From: Endomychus coccineus
Taxonomy: Eukaryota; Arthropoda; Insecta; Coleoptera; Endomychidae
Reading direction: 5' to 3'
DNA: 64,000 nt
NCBI GenBank assembly: GCA_958510875.1
Contig: OY294068.1
Location: 201,983,997-202,047,996, forward strand
Below are positions 34,556 to 46,411 of this stretch, in pieces. The notes beneath the pieces are model-generated. The model made no database searches, was not told where the DNA came from, and was given only the letters and a program-made list of their open reading frames with translations. The number at the start of each line of letters is the position of its first letter. The stretch's first letter is position 1. The position numbers were made by a program, and so were the translations under genes.

Positions 34556-36265
34556 GAAATTTATCCTAATTATTGCTGTTTATTAAAATAATTGAATAAG
34601 TGTAAAAAATATTTTTTCCAAAATTTTTTCAAAATTTATTCTAATTATTTCTGTTAATTAGAATAATTGAATAAATTAATGTATAAAAATTAGTATTTTC
34701 AGTTTTTTGAAAATTTATTCCAATTATTTCTGTTTATTAGAATAATTGAATAAGTTATTGTAGAAAAACTATTTTTTCCTTGTTTTTCAAAATTTATTCT
34801 AATTATTTCTGTTTATTAGAATAATTGAATAAGTTATTGTATAAAAATTATTTTTTCCATATTTTTCAAAATTTATTCTAATTATTTCTGTTAATTAGAA
34901 TAATTGAATAAATTAATGTATAAAAATTAGTATTTTCAGTTTTTTGAAAATTTATTCCAATTATTTCTGTTTATTAGAATAATTGAATAAGTTATTGTAT
35001 AAAAATTATTTTTTCCATATTTTTCAAAATTTATTCTAATTATTTCTGTTAATTAGAATAATTGAATAAGTTATTGTAGAAAAACTATTTTTTCCTTGTT
35101 TTTCAAAATTTATTCTAATTATTTCTGTTTATTAGAATAATTGAATAAGTTATTGTATAAAAATTATTTTTTCCATATTTTTCAAAATTTATTCTAATTA
35201 TTTCTGTTAATTAGAATAATTGAATAAATTAATGTATAAAAATTAGTATTTTCAGTTTTTTGAAAATTTATTCCAATTATTTCTGTTTATTAGAATAATT
35301 GAATAAGTTATTGTAGAAAAACTATTTTTTCCTTGTTTTTCAAAATTTATTCTAATTATTTCTGTTTATTAGAATAATTGAATAAGTTATTGTATAAAAA
35401 TTATTTTTTCCATATTTTTCAAAATTTATTCCAATTATTTCTGTTAATTAGAATAATTGAATAAATTAATGTATAAAAATTAGTATTTTCAGTTTTTTGA
35501 AAATTTATTCCAATTATTTCTGTTTATTAGAATAATTGAATAAGTTATTGTAGAAAAACTATATTTTCCTTGTTTTTCAAAATTTATTCTAATTATTTCT
35601 GTTTATTAGAATAATTGAATAAGTTATTGTATAAAAATTATTTTTTCCATATTTTTCAAAATTTATTCTAATTATTTCTGTTAATTAGAATAATTGAATA
35701 AATTAATGTATAAAAATTAGTTATTTCCGTTTTTTGAAAATTTATTCCAATTATTTCTGTTTATTAGAATAATTGAATAAGTTATTGTATAAAAATTATT
35801 TTTTCCTTGTTTTTTCAAAATTTATTCTAATTATTTCTGTTTATTAGAATTATTGTATAAAAATAATTTTTTCCTTGTTTTTCAAAATTTAATTCAATTA
35901 TTTCTGTTTATTAGAATAATTGAATAAATTAATGTATAAAAATTAGTTATTTCCGTTTTTTGAAAATTTATTCCAATTATTTCTGTTTATTAGAATAATT
36001 GAATAAGTTATTGTATAAAAATTATTTTTTCCTTGTTTTTTCAAAATTTATTCTAATTATTTCTGTTTATTAGAATTATTGTATAAAAATAATTTTTTCC
36101 TTGTTTTTCAAAATTTAATTCAATTATTTCTGTTTATTAGAATAATTGAATAAATTATTGTATAAAAATTATTTTTTCAATGTTTATTTAAAATTTATTC
36201 TAATTATTTCTGTTTATTAGAATAATTGAATAAGTTACTCTATAAAAATTATTTTTTCAATGTAT
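34556..36265. repeat. 79-bp AT-rich minisatellite, ~21 units
   Basis: Each unit is a hairpin: attctaattatttctgttaa then ttagaataattgaata, so ATTCTAATTA pairs with TAATTAGAAT, followed by a T-rich spacer. At least three unit types (spacers ending tattttcag, tttttccttg and tttttccatat) alternate, hinting at a higher-order period of ~237 bp. The right end (35820-36180) has shortened units. It lies between the 3' ends of SRD5A3 and the PGP-like gene. Confidence 0.85.
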
Positions 36266-36522
36266 CTATAATCGTTTTGTTGAGAATAAACTATTTTGAT
36301 TAAAAATCGTCTTTTACTAATGAACAATATCCATTTTTTCCATAATTAAAAACAATCAATTCTGAAACAAATTAATTTATTAGATTTAAACACGTTTAAT
36401 AAAATTAACATCAAGATATCAATAAATTCGGATAAAATATGTCCTCAATGTTAAGTAGTTGACAATAGATAAAACTTAATATTTAAATAATAAATTAATC
36501 CAATAAAACTATTTTCTCTCAA

Positions 36523-37731
36523 TTAGGAAAGGAATGGTAGTAAATCGCCCAATCTATTCAAGTACAGGTCAGGTATTAACTCCTTATCTTTCTCCTTATC
36601 AAACTGTTTCAATTCAGCTATTGTTGTAACACCAGATAGAACCAATAGAGTTTGAAACCCACATCTCGAACCCAGTACAATGTCAGTGTTACATCTGTTA
36701 AAATAAAGAAATAACATTAATAAACTATGTAAATGCCATTATTGTGAAAAATATAACATAAAAAGTGTTATAAAATTATCAGAGTAGCCTGGAATTGGAT
36801 TTGAATAATGTAAATTTTTTATAATTATTTCTTAAACATTAAACCGATTTCATAAAATCCTGCCTACTAACCGGTCTCCAATAATAATTGTTCGGGCAGG
36901 ATCTACACCATGTTCTTCAAGAAGAGCTTCTCCAATGTAGGCACTAGGTTTCCCCATTATCATAGCCTTTCTCAGGGCACATGTTTCCACAGCAGTTATT
37001 AAACTACCAGTACCAGGAAGAACCAAATCCTGTACAACAGGAAAGCGCTCGTCCATGTTGGTCCCAATGAATAAGCAGTTGGGGTCGTTAAGATAAGTGG
37101 CAGCTTTAATCATCTTTTTGAAACTGAAATGCTCATCAAAACCGACGATGACAGCCTCTATTTCCGGGTCATTAGTGAACTCCTGTACAGTTGTGCCCAA
37201 GTCATCTAATATATCTGGCTATGAAAAGTTACCCTATTTGATTTTGTTCCACTTGTTGAATCAATGAATAACTTACCCCAATTCCAGAATACTTTATACC
37301 AACTTCATCAAGTTCGTCAGTAATACCTGTAGAACCTATTACATAAGCTTTTCCTTGAAAATTGATGTTCTTTAAATAAGTGGCTGTCAGATATGAGGTT
37401 GTAATAACTTCTTTCTGAAAACTACAGATTTGAATAAAATGCTTAATGTTGCAAAATTGATCTAGCCTTTTACCTTGTCTATTATAAAATTCATTTTTTG
37501 CGCTCGCTCTACTAGAACTTCCCTTTTCTTGGTGGAGTTATTCGTGACGAAAAATATACGTTTACCCATTTCTCGTAAACGATTCATCACTTCAGGAGAC
37601 CCCGGAAGGGGTGCCCCAGATATCCATAAAACGCCGTCACAATCGGCAATCACTGTATCAAAGGTGTTTAAATATTTCCACACTTCTTCTTTCGATAATT
37701 TAGACATATCGGTCGCTGATGAGTGAAACAT
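36523..37731 (-). CDS. HAD-family phosphatase, phosphoglycolate phosphatase-like
   Basis: Exons 37474-37731, 37277-37414, 36872-37218 and 36523-36694 splice in frame to 304 residues. HAD motifs: I, ADCDGVLW with nucleophile D30 and acid D32; [13 protein letters not shown], lysine in [23 protein letters not shown]. The cap region [12 protein letters not shown] and GTNMDERFP resemble PGP (phosphoglycolate / glycerol-3-phosphate phosphatase) slightly more than PDXP (pyridoxal phosphatase). In vertebrates PGP removes toxic glycolytic side products. Insects have several paralogues, so the exact substrate is open. A second ATG at 37707 ([10 protein letters not shown]) could be the true start. Confidence 0.9.
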
Positions 37732-38635
37732 TATGGAATGTGAAATAAAATAGATTTACTTGCTCAAAACATGCTACTCTGACTTCGCTTTGAAATTTTG
37801 TGCTATTTTCAAACTATAAACGAAGGTGAAAGTGAAGGTGATAAACGCTGATAAGTATTATGTTATTGATGGGAAAAGGAGATAAATATTTGATTTTTGA
37901 TATCATGGATGAAGGTTTATCAACTAATCATAGAATAAAATATATTATTTCCACACAGAGTTATGAAATTATTCGCTTAAAATATATGACGTAATGTAAA
38001 ATTGTTCTCTTAGAATAAATGTTATAAATTTAAAGTCTAAGATTATTCCAATCTTGGCCGCTGCGTACTGTAGGACTAGCTAGTATGTTTACGTCCCGAG
38101 CAGGCCTTTTCGTTTTCCCTCTCTCGCCTGCACTAGCCGCGCTTATCATTGCCACGCGCAGTCCATATGTATATGTCGATGATCTAGCCATAGATGAGAA
38201 TTTTCAATACCATAGACCTTCTATTACATAGACTACGCTTTAAACCTCTAAAAGTATGTGTGCCGACATTTGAGGTAATTGCTTTTGGGTCAGTGCACGG
38301 GGTGCACCGGGTAAGTTTCATCATGGCGTCTTTAGTGGTATACGCATAGACTTCGTAGTTGGTCTATGGCTATACGTCGATAGCTGAAATTCAAATCAAC
38401 TTAGTGCGTCTATTCTAGTGCTTCTGTGTCACTGACCCAGGTAAATTACTCCAGATGTTGGCGCACAGCTCGCTGGAATAGGGGAGGAGCAGTCCGTATA
38501 CTATAAGGTCTATGGTAAATGCTCGATAAACCTCAATGTTAAATAGTTATATATGCTCCTATCTTACTAGAGCTAAGATAATTCATGCAGCGAAGCTTTC
38601 TCTTCCATTTGAAAATACCGGCGTATTTCCGGACG
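37732..38635. other. Intergenic with a candidate MITE
   Basis: No gene seen. At 38205-38520, taccatagacctt at the left is mirrored by aaggtctatggta at the right, with a GC-richer interior (candidate ~310-bp MITE). Confidence 0.45.
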
Positions 38636-38696
38636 ATGTACCAACAAATTGATTTGAAACAAAAGTTTTAGTTATAAAATAATGTTTTGTTCGGAA

Positions 38697-39508
38697 TATC
38701 GACATTTAATTTTGAATCATTTCATTCTCTAATTTATTCACTTGCAAATCATATCACAATTTACTTCTGTATTTTGAATAGCTTCTTCTATAATCTTCAT
38801 AGTGGCATCGTAGTTTTGAAGGATTTCATCCAAACCAGCATCACTATCTATTCTAGTTCTCACAACAGGAGGATCAGGATTTGTGATATTTTTATCAGCG
38901 CTGGTACTTTGTTCTGTTTATCGAAAAATGGAAGTTTGTCAAGTTCGTATGCATTTTCTTCACTAGGAATCGTAGTTATCGTCTCGTTTGTATGGTTCTT
39001 ACTGATAGGAGAGTCGTGTTTAGTTGTGCTGTCTTCACTAACGTAAGTTCCCTTCTTCTTCCTTTTACGTATCATGGTTTTACTGCCATGTTCATTCAAA
39101 ACCTCTCCAGTGAAAATGGCCGATATTTTTGTTCACCTTATGCCTTTGTCGCTCCTGAGTTTCGGTTTTTTAAATTTAGGCGTTTTTCCGTGCTGTGCCT
39201 TTAAATGACGTTTTAGGTATCTAGAGCTGAAGTTTTAGTTAATTTTAAATTTGCTAAATATGACTAGAGCCTTATGCGAAAAATGTTCATTTTTACCTGT
39301 TCCTTGAATAATTGATCGCATGGTAATTGTAATGATCAGGCGTTTAAGGTGGAAATATTTGATATGGTGTAACAAATTTCGCTTAACATTCAGCATAACC
39401 ACACTGGTACAACGGTCTTCTATCGAGTTCCACGTGATTATTTTTATGTATAGCCAGCATTGCCTCATTTGATAGTACTTTATTACACATATTACAAATC
39501 AACCCTGA
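38697..39508 (-). pseudogene. Partial tandem duplicate of TFIIIA (last two exons)
   Basis: Matches exons 4-5 and the adjoining intron DNA of TFIIIA at 40560-41412. The finger exon (39508 downward) reads GLICNMCNKVLSNEAMLAIH but a short deletion after GYAEC brings a stop and shifts the frame. The tail exon keeps GTYVSEDSTTKHDSPISKNH and TNPDPP, then LDEILQNYDATMKIIEEAI, in two frames. Intron sequence is copied too, including the flank to ~39600 and the 3' side from ~38636, so this arose as a DNA duplication and not by retroposition. Fingers 1-6 are absent. Confidence 0.8.
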
Positions 39509-39654
39509 AAAAAAAGTAACTCACAAATCGATCAACAACAATTCAAAAAGACCATTGGAAATTTAATTAAACAAGTTGATTTGCAAATGTAATAGTTTAC
39601 GTGCGTTAAAAAGGCCTAGAAATGAGTATTAAATTTGCAAATATTTCCGGGAGT

Positions 39655-40035
39655 TGGTGAAAACAAAACATTTGTATATATTTGACAAATTGCTCAATAA
39701 ATAAAATTTCATTTATATACATTAGTATTTGTATACATATGAAATATGCCGCCACAATGTCTTTCTCCTAGTTTCAAGACAAATGCATATGATTCGAATT
39801 GGCTCGGACCTCTATGTTATGAGATGGTCTGTCAGGGACATTGCGTGAATGTCAAGGTATCAGCTGTCTGTCATGTAAGCTGTACCTAATGACTCGTGAT
39901 GGGGATCTGTGGTTTGTCACAACTAGTCCGAGTTGTGTTTTGATTATCCATCAACATATATATATGAGTTGTCATGTAAATATTACGTGATGTAAACTGT
40001 CAAAAACGACAAATATATGTATTCCTTTTCACCCT
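39655..40035. repeat. Candidate inverted-repeat element
   Basis: ggtgaaaacaaaacatttgt with tatatttgac near 39656-39686 is mirrored by tcaaaaacgacaaatatatg near 39996-40015 and ttcaccc after it. The interior is unassigned. It sits between TFIIIA and its duplicate. Confidence 0.4.
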
Positions 40036-40306
40036 CTTGGTATTGAAGTTATGTAAGATGTACTGTGTAATATTTGTTTGAAGAAGCTACAGTGTTAGCA
40101 AAGCTATATTTATTTATTAAATTAGTGAAAATCAAACTTTCGATAGCTATTTTATTCCAGTTTATATAAGATGTAATACAAAAGCTAAATAACCCTGTGA
40201 AATTTCACTATTTTATGTTTATCTTGAAAAATAGATTTCCGCGGATAGCTAATCCTGAAAAATCTTGGTTTCCGGATGGATTCCGCGTCACAATAGCACA
40301 ATTTGA

Positions 40307-40349
40307 TGCCGACGTTTCCCCAAGCATTAAAGGTGGCATCATCAGGGCA
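40307..40349 (-). ncRNA. Hammerhead-like motif with GUC cleavage triplet
   Basis: On the minus strand: UGCC, CUGAUGA, then a weak stem II (CCA...UGG), GAAACGUC, GGCA. UGCC and GGCA pair fully (4 bp) as stem I, a different sequence from the other copies. Stem II is poor, so this copy is probably decayed. Confidence 0.4.
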
Positions 40350-40559
40350 GGCTTCATGCTTGATGAAACTGATTCTACTGGTTTCTATAGCGGTAATAGA
40401 ATATAGAAAAATATAAACAAAAAAGAAAATTGACGCATTTAAGCTTTTTCTTTGTGACCGTTATACCGAAGAGATCGACGAATTTTCAGACGTATACCAA
40501 CAATTGATTCGAATTGAAAGACAGGTATAAAACGATTATTTTATTTTGAATATCTACAT

Positions 40560-43500
40560 TTAACTTTCAATCATTTCATTGTTTGATATTTTCACTTGAG
40601 ACAAATCTTTACTTTCCACAACACAATTCACTTTTCCATTTCGCGTAAGAGTTTCTTCTATAATCTTCAGAGTGGCATCGCAGTTCTGAAGGATTTCATC
40701 CAAACTAGCGTCACTATCTATTCTAGTTCTCGCATCAGGAGGATCTGGATTGGTGATATTTTCAGTGGAAAGTGTCAGCGCCGGTTTGTCAAGCTCTTGG
40801 CCATTTTCGTCACTAGGAATCGAAGTTATCGTCTCGTTTGTACGATTCTTACTAATAGGAGAGTCGTGTTCAGTTGTGCTCTCTTCACTAACATAACTTT
40901 CTTTCTTCGTCCTTTTACGTTTCCTGGTTTTACTGCTGATAGGCTGCTCATGTTCACTTAAGCCCTCTCCAGTGAGAATAGACGACATTTGTTTTTTCCT
41001 CATGCCTTTGTCGCGTCTGGGTCTTCTCGGCTTATTGACTTCCGGCGTGGTTCCGTGTTGTGTTTTTAAATGACGTCGCAAGTACACCTGAAATAATAGT
41101 CATTAATTAGTTAATTCTGAAATTGTTAGATATTACTATTGCTTCATAGGAAAATTTGTTGTTTTACCATTCCCTTGAATAATTGACCGCATCCCTCGTG
41201 AGTGCATGGTAATTGTAGATTATCAGACGTTTCTTTAAGGTGAAAGCTGCTTATGTGATGGAACAAATTTCGTTTGTGATGATAATACCGATAACATTCA
41301 GCATAATTGCACTCGTACAAAGGTTTTTCATCGATATTCAAGTGAATTTTTCTATGTATAGCCAATGTCGCCTTATTTGCAAGAGCTTTATTACACACAT
41401 CGCATATGGCTCCTAAAAAAAAAATTAAACTCACAAATCGACAAACCAATTCATATTACAATTGAGAATATGATCAAGTAAGTTGATTTGCAAAAGTAGA
41501 TTCATATTTATTCGAGAATATAATGCATTTTGAACTGGAAATTAAAATTGAAGGTATAGTAGGGAGCTGAGGTCACGCGCACTGTTAATTTAATGAAGTG
41601 ATTATGTAGAAATATATCGTGTAGGCACAGGCCCAACAAAAAGTGATAACTTTCAAGTAATTTCCTCGTTCAAGTATTAGTAGGTAGAATAAATTTAATG
41701 ATTTGGTTAAAGGTTTAAATTAAATAATCGTTTTGTAAATAGATCTATTTGATAATTTGTTGACGAACACAAAGCAAAAAATATAAAAATGTCTAACAGC
41801 AACCATTAACTCCTCTTTTATTTTTACAGTATCTACTGATTTCTGCTCGTTTTTTTTTTTGATGTTTCAGCTTTTGTTACGCATATCTATAGTTTGTTCT
41901 TTGTGAAGAGATAGCTGGTCACAAATATGCACGAGAATATGGCACGCATTATAAAGCTTATAGATATTAACTGAGATAAATAAATAATATTATTGCACTT
42001 ACATTGTAATTGGTGTATCCGTAATTTCATTGCCACTGTCCTTTATATTTTAGTTGTGAAAATACTTAATTTGAAAAATTATCACTTCTATAATAAGACC
42101 CTAACAATTTATGAATAAACTAAAAGCAGACGTTTGAGGTTTGACATGTACGTAAGATAAAATAGGTTATGTTTATCGCAAGTGAACTGCAAACAATGTA
42201 ATATGCAAAGGTAACATTCCTCTAGAACAAAATCGATTAGCACAATACGATATTACCTCAAACTAATAATTGGTCTTGGATATTACCATACGGATGGAAT
42301 GGAAAGAACTGCGCGCGCATTGCAGAGATCATACGATCATATAGTATATGATCTCTATGGCGCATTGCTAGCTTGGGCGCTAGAGTGGGGAAGTGTTTCT
42401 CTAGCCGGTAGTCCTCACCTACGATCAAAGGTTCCTGCGGCTCACCCTACAAAAGATATTGTCTATGACTTTGCTAAGTTGTCAACAAAGATGAAGCATA
42501 GAGTAATTGTGGATTACTGTTAATAATTGTTCAATGAGTAGCTTGACTGCTTGAGTACCTTATAGTATTGTAAATATTCGGATGACACGGATACGGAATA
42601 AATTAATATTCAGATTATTATTCCGAATCCACATTCATTTTTCGAATGCCTACCCTACAAGAAATATGTGCTCCCATTGGTGGCAATTAGTGTGACCAGT
42701 GAGGTATATTATTTTGTGTTCAGAGTATTTCTAAATTGTAGCTGCTACCATAGAGATCTCTATGGCTGCTACCGGCATGCCCGGCATCGCCGTGGACCCG
42801 GCGGACTCCCAGTTAGATGTTATCTCTCTGTTCCCGACTGGACGATGTCAACTGTCAATCTATTAATCCGATCCGCGTCACAGAGATGAAGCTCTGTGGT
42901 CAGCGTCAGAACGAATTCGAAACGGAATCCCGAAACGTCAATACGATTCCGAACGATGTTTACGTTAAAATTTGAATCCGTATTCCGATCATAGAGATCA
43001 ATGATTCCGATTCCGCATATTCTTTAGAATTCATAAATATTTTTCTTGAAATATTTTCCAGTTTACTTATTTCTCAGTTAATTATCACTGTATAAACTTA
43101 CTTTGAGTATCACATTTCTTTTTGTGTGCCAGGAGCACACTCCACAGACCGAATTCTTTTTTACACTCACAAGTGTACATTTTGTGATGTCTTTTATGCT
43201 TGGTAAATTCATTATAAGTAGTAAAATTCATCTGACACACTTCACACCTGAAAGGCCCTTGAATTATTTAAAGTTACAAAAGGGGACATTCAAAACCCTA
43301 CTTGAAAACAGGAACACCGGTATGTATGTAGGAATGTTCTTGGAGTTTCCTTTTCCTAAGGAACCCTTGTTCGCAATCTGGACAGGGAAACGGAAATTTC
43401 CTCAGGGGGTTATGTTTGCGAAGCTGGTGTTTTTTTAGATTCCATTTATTAGTTAGTTCTATTCCACAACCTGGATATGGACAAAGTACTGCTTCTGTAT

Positions 43501-43849
43501 TCAACTTATAATGAAATGCTTTTTTATGTCGTTTTAGATGCGACATATTCGTATAGCTTTTGCCACATCCCTCTTCTTCGCATGTGAAAGGACGCTGAAA
43601 TATTTGATATTGCTGTACCTAAATATATCTAGAGATATTTAATACAGGTTTTGAAAACATTCATTATTAAATACAAGTGGAAACGTGTTATGAATATACC
43701 TCTCCAGTATGTCTCCGCATATGCACAACCAGCTTACTATTCTTGGAAAATGAAGCTTTACAATTTGGTTGGGTGCATTTGAAACGTTTATCATAACCAT
43801 GATCGGTTGTATCAGATTCTGAATATCCAGAAGTTTCTACTTCTAACAT
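40560..43849 (-). CDS. GTF3A: Transcription factor IIIA, nine C2H2 zinc fingers
   Basis: Binds the internal control region of 5S rRNA genes to recruit TFIIIC and Pol III, and binds 5S rRNA itself. Exons 43700-43849, 43302-43594, 43102-43247, 41168-41412 and 40560-41087 splice in frame to 453 residues. Exactly nine C2H2 units follow an acidic N-terminus: CTQPNCKASF, CEEEGCGKSY, CPYPGCGIEL, CPDCEQGF, CEVCQMNF, CECKKEFG, CDVCNKAL, CNYAECYRYY and CTHEGCGQLF. Finger 6 is short with only two residues fewer between cysteines, as in other TFIIIA. The C-terminus is a basic then acidic tail (PRRPRRDKGMRKK; KTRKRKRTKKE). A polyA signal lies at 40540-40545. Nine tandem fingers with this spacing support TFIIIA over other zinc-finger proteins. 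Confidence 0.88.
42290..43020. other. GC-richer insertion of unknown origin in TFIIIA intron 3
   Basis: Base composition is higher in GC than its surroundings. It contains short palindromes (atagagatctctat near 42751-42764, gatcatatagtatatgatc near 42331) and several attccg/cggaat motifs near its right end. Short frames (42299-42523, 42668-42889) match nothing I recognise. Possibly a decayed mobile element. Confidence 0.35.
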
Positions 43850-44484
43850 CCTTGACTTTTATGTTAACAACATACACTTATAATTGTAAAATTAAAATAA
43901 TTATTATTTGTTGGAGTAATAATAACAATCTCTTGATTAAGCACAGATCAGATGTGTGCCACAGAGTAGGTATATACCTACTCTGTGTGTTCCAGTCTTT
44001 ACGATTTCATGGTTTCTATGTCCACAAAACATAATCGCGGTATATTTACTTACCCACTAATCTTATTATAGCTGTTCCTTCTGCAAAACATTTTAATATG
44101 TCATTATCATTATAGATGATTAATGCCAAACTTTTTTCAGTCTCCTATACGAAGCAATAGATTAAATATTTGCAGACTAACCTAGGAAGTCAAAATTTAT
44201 AATATTCTCCATGATGTAAGGAGGACTGCTCCAAGATAGGACTTTTTCTGTTCTTAAAGGGCGACTGCGACATTAAATTATGGAATGATTAATTAAATTT
44301 CAAATATTAATGGAAATGAAATTACGACACGAATTTCCTATTACCACATCATAGAATAATTGCGTACGATCATAGATAACTCTACTACCGGTTATCTATG
44401 CGTACAATGGTTAAATGATTCTATGCAAATTACCTATATGATTTAAGGTTATGTTATACGTAAAGTTACACTGTAAACACAAAA
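43850..44484. promoter_or_regulatory. Divergent promoter region of TFIIIA and mRpS27
   Basis: 635 bp between two opposite ATGs. It contains a 28-bp perfect palindrome at 43960-43987 (cacagagtaggtat and its mirror) and an imperfect hairpin at 44348-44430 (catagaat, tgcgtac and atagataac arms). Confidence 0.55.
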
Positions 44485-45753
44485 ATGTTAAAATATCCAC
44501 AATTATTAACGACATTCAAGAGAAACTTGAAACGGAATAATGCAGAAATAAGGACGTTTCTTTCTCAAGCGTATTATTGTAACGAAGTTTGGGACAATAG
44601 ATTGAAAAGCCCGGTGCTCGCGAAAGTAAATTTAGACGAATTCTATTGCGATTTAGAACAGCGTTTCCAAAAAACAAGGCAAATAAGCGCCGTTGATGTC
44701 AATGTATTCGCAAACGCAACAACTGAAGGTAGCTTCGACGAGGAATTGTTGGATTTGCTTCATAAGTTACGTTTATCCTCAGACACATCGAATACATTAG
44801 ATTCAACTTCACATGCAGTTGTTAGAAATTTACTGGCGGGTGGTAAAAAAGATGAGCTTTTAAGCGTTCTGGACGACAGATTGAATTATGGCATATTTTT
44901 GGATCATTACACAACCAACATTCTGTTGGACAAATTTTGGAAAGAGAATGATTATGTATCAGGTACGAGGATTGCCAGCCAATTAATGCTGCAAGAAGAT
45001 CCTGAACATCCTATAACATTCAGTCTGTCTCTTTTACATTGTTACAACTTCTTATTATCCAAGCAAACATGGCCTGAAATACCCAAACCAGAAGAGCCAA
45101 TTGAAGAAGTCAAAATAAGGGTTAAGTATCTAAGGAATGAATTCAACGATGGACATTTTGATCTTGTAGATCCTGTTAAGATAGTTGGAAAAACTTTAAT
45201 TCATTTAACCCAAAACAAAAACGATTCCTTGAATGTTTCTTTTAAAATCTTAGGTTATGTATTGCACGGTGATACCGATAAAGCCAAGATTGAAATTAAA
45301 AGAGCTATTGAAGAAAAAATCGTCATATACAAAGAAACATTAGAATTGGTAAACGAAAATGAAGAAATTAAAAGTGCTTGTGCAAGTTTAACCCTACAAT
45401 CTGCAAACGTCCAGGATTTGCTCACGAATGAAGTTAAAAAAGCTGAACGAAATTGTTCAGAAAAGGACATAGCGAGACAGTGCGAGATGTTCAACAATTG
45501 GGAAACAGAAAGATCTGAAGCTTTGGAACATCAGAAACAACGATTATTGACGATGCAAAGACTACAAAATATCGAGGAGCTTAAAGAACAACTGAAAGAG
45601 AAAGAGAGGAAATTGTGGTTCTTCGAGAACGAAGAACAAATTGAACTTGATATAAAGGCGAAAAATGTGAAACATCCCAGAGGTATTAATGTAAAATCGA
45701 AGAAAGTAGATGAGAATTATATTCCACCTGAAGTGAGAAGTAGGGTAGTTTAA
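44485..45753 (+). CDS. mRpS27: Mitochondrial small-subunit ribosomal protein S27 (mRpS27)
   Basis: A pentatricopeptide-repeat-like subunit of the mitoribosome small subunit, acting in mitochondrial translation. One intact exon of 422 codons (human 414). Family landmarks: FLSQAYYCNEVWDNR near residue 25, NYGIFLDHYTTNILLDKFWK near residue 132 followed by SQLMLQED, and the C-terminal EKDIARQCEMFNNWETERSE with a helical Q/E/K-rich tail. The first ATG is followed by a basic segment (FKRNLKRNN), compatible with a mitochondrial targeting sequence. AATAAA lies at 45758, five bases after the stop, so the 3' UTR is very short. Intronless, unlike its neighbours; being in place with the TFIIIA partner, there is no strong reason to call it a retrocopy. 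Confidence 0.9.
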   Translation: MLKYPQLLTTFKRNLKRNNAEIRTFLSQAYYCNEVWDNRLKSPVLAKVNLDEFYCDLEQRFQKTRQISAVDVNVFANATTEGSFDEELLDLLHKLRLSSDTSNTLDSTSHAVVRNLLAGGKKDELLSVLDDRLNYGIFLDHYTTNILLDKFWKENDYVSGTRIASQLMLQEDPEHPITFSLSLLHCYNFLLSKQTWPEIPKPEEPIEEVKIRVKYLRNEFNDGHFDLVDPVKIVGKTLIHLTQNKNDSLNVSFKILGYVLHGDTDKAKIEIKRAIEEKIVIYKETLELVNENEEIKSACASLTLQSANVQDLLTNEVKKAERNCSEKDIARQCEMFNNWETERSEALEHQKQRLLTMQRLQNIEELKEQLKEKERKLWFFENEEQIELDIKAKNVKHPRGINVKSKKVDENYIPPEVRSRVV

Positions 45754-46025
45754 TCAAAATAAATATTTATCGTTTAAATGGGCATTTTATTATTATGTTG
45801 TAATATATACAAATTCAATTATTTTCTAATATCAATGGTGGCAATATCGAATATATTTTCATATAAAACTTAAAGTTCAAAATCAACTTTAGAATGTTAA
45901 AATAAAATGAAAAGTCTATGATTAACAATTTTTGATCATTAATAGCCCAATATATTCTACAATTTCACCTTGCGAATTTAAAATCAAAATTATGAATCTT
46001 CAAACTATAGTTTTTCTAAATGCAT

Positions 46026-46190
46026 GATTTCATAAAAATCAATTTCATGGTAAAAAAAAAAATTATTGAATATATACTGGGCGACAATGAAATCGGTACA
46101 ACTGACTCGTGAAATATATATTTCACGTGAGTTGTACCGATTTCATTGTTGCCCAGTATATATTCAATAATTTTTTTTTTTTACCATGGA
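46026..46190. repeat. 165-bp near-perfect palindrome
   Basis: ccatggtaaaaaaa, attattgaatatatactggg, cgacaatgaaatcggtac and tgaaatatat are all mirrored about ~46110. The motif atacactgggcgacaatgaa also occurs singly near 46300, 48313 and 48418, so the palindrome is probably two back-to-back ends of a dispersed element. Confidence 0.8.
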
Positions 46191-46411
46191 AATGATATTT
46201 ATAAGACATTTTGGAGTATAATCAAGGATCTTTCAATCTGAATCCTAGTGCCTTGAAAGTAATGAATAATACTCCATGTTCATAGGAAAATATTGTTTGA
46301 TACACTGAGAGGCAATGAAATAGTTATATTATCATATTCATTACAAAAAAAAGTCGCATTGTATTAGTTTTTGCAAAATAAATGTTGTGCACCATTTGCA
46401 AAATGTTGGAA

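Noticed and set aside
37475..37726. Plus-strand frame opposite PGP-like exon 1
   Set aside because: Antisense shadow of a conserved HAD exon.
44485..45753. mRpS27 as a retrocopy because it lacks introns
   Set aside because: The frame is intact, there is no poly(A) tract or target-site duplication, and it has a divergent partner promoter; single-exon genes of this kind are common.
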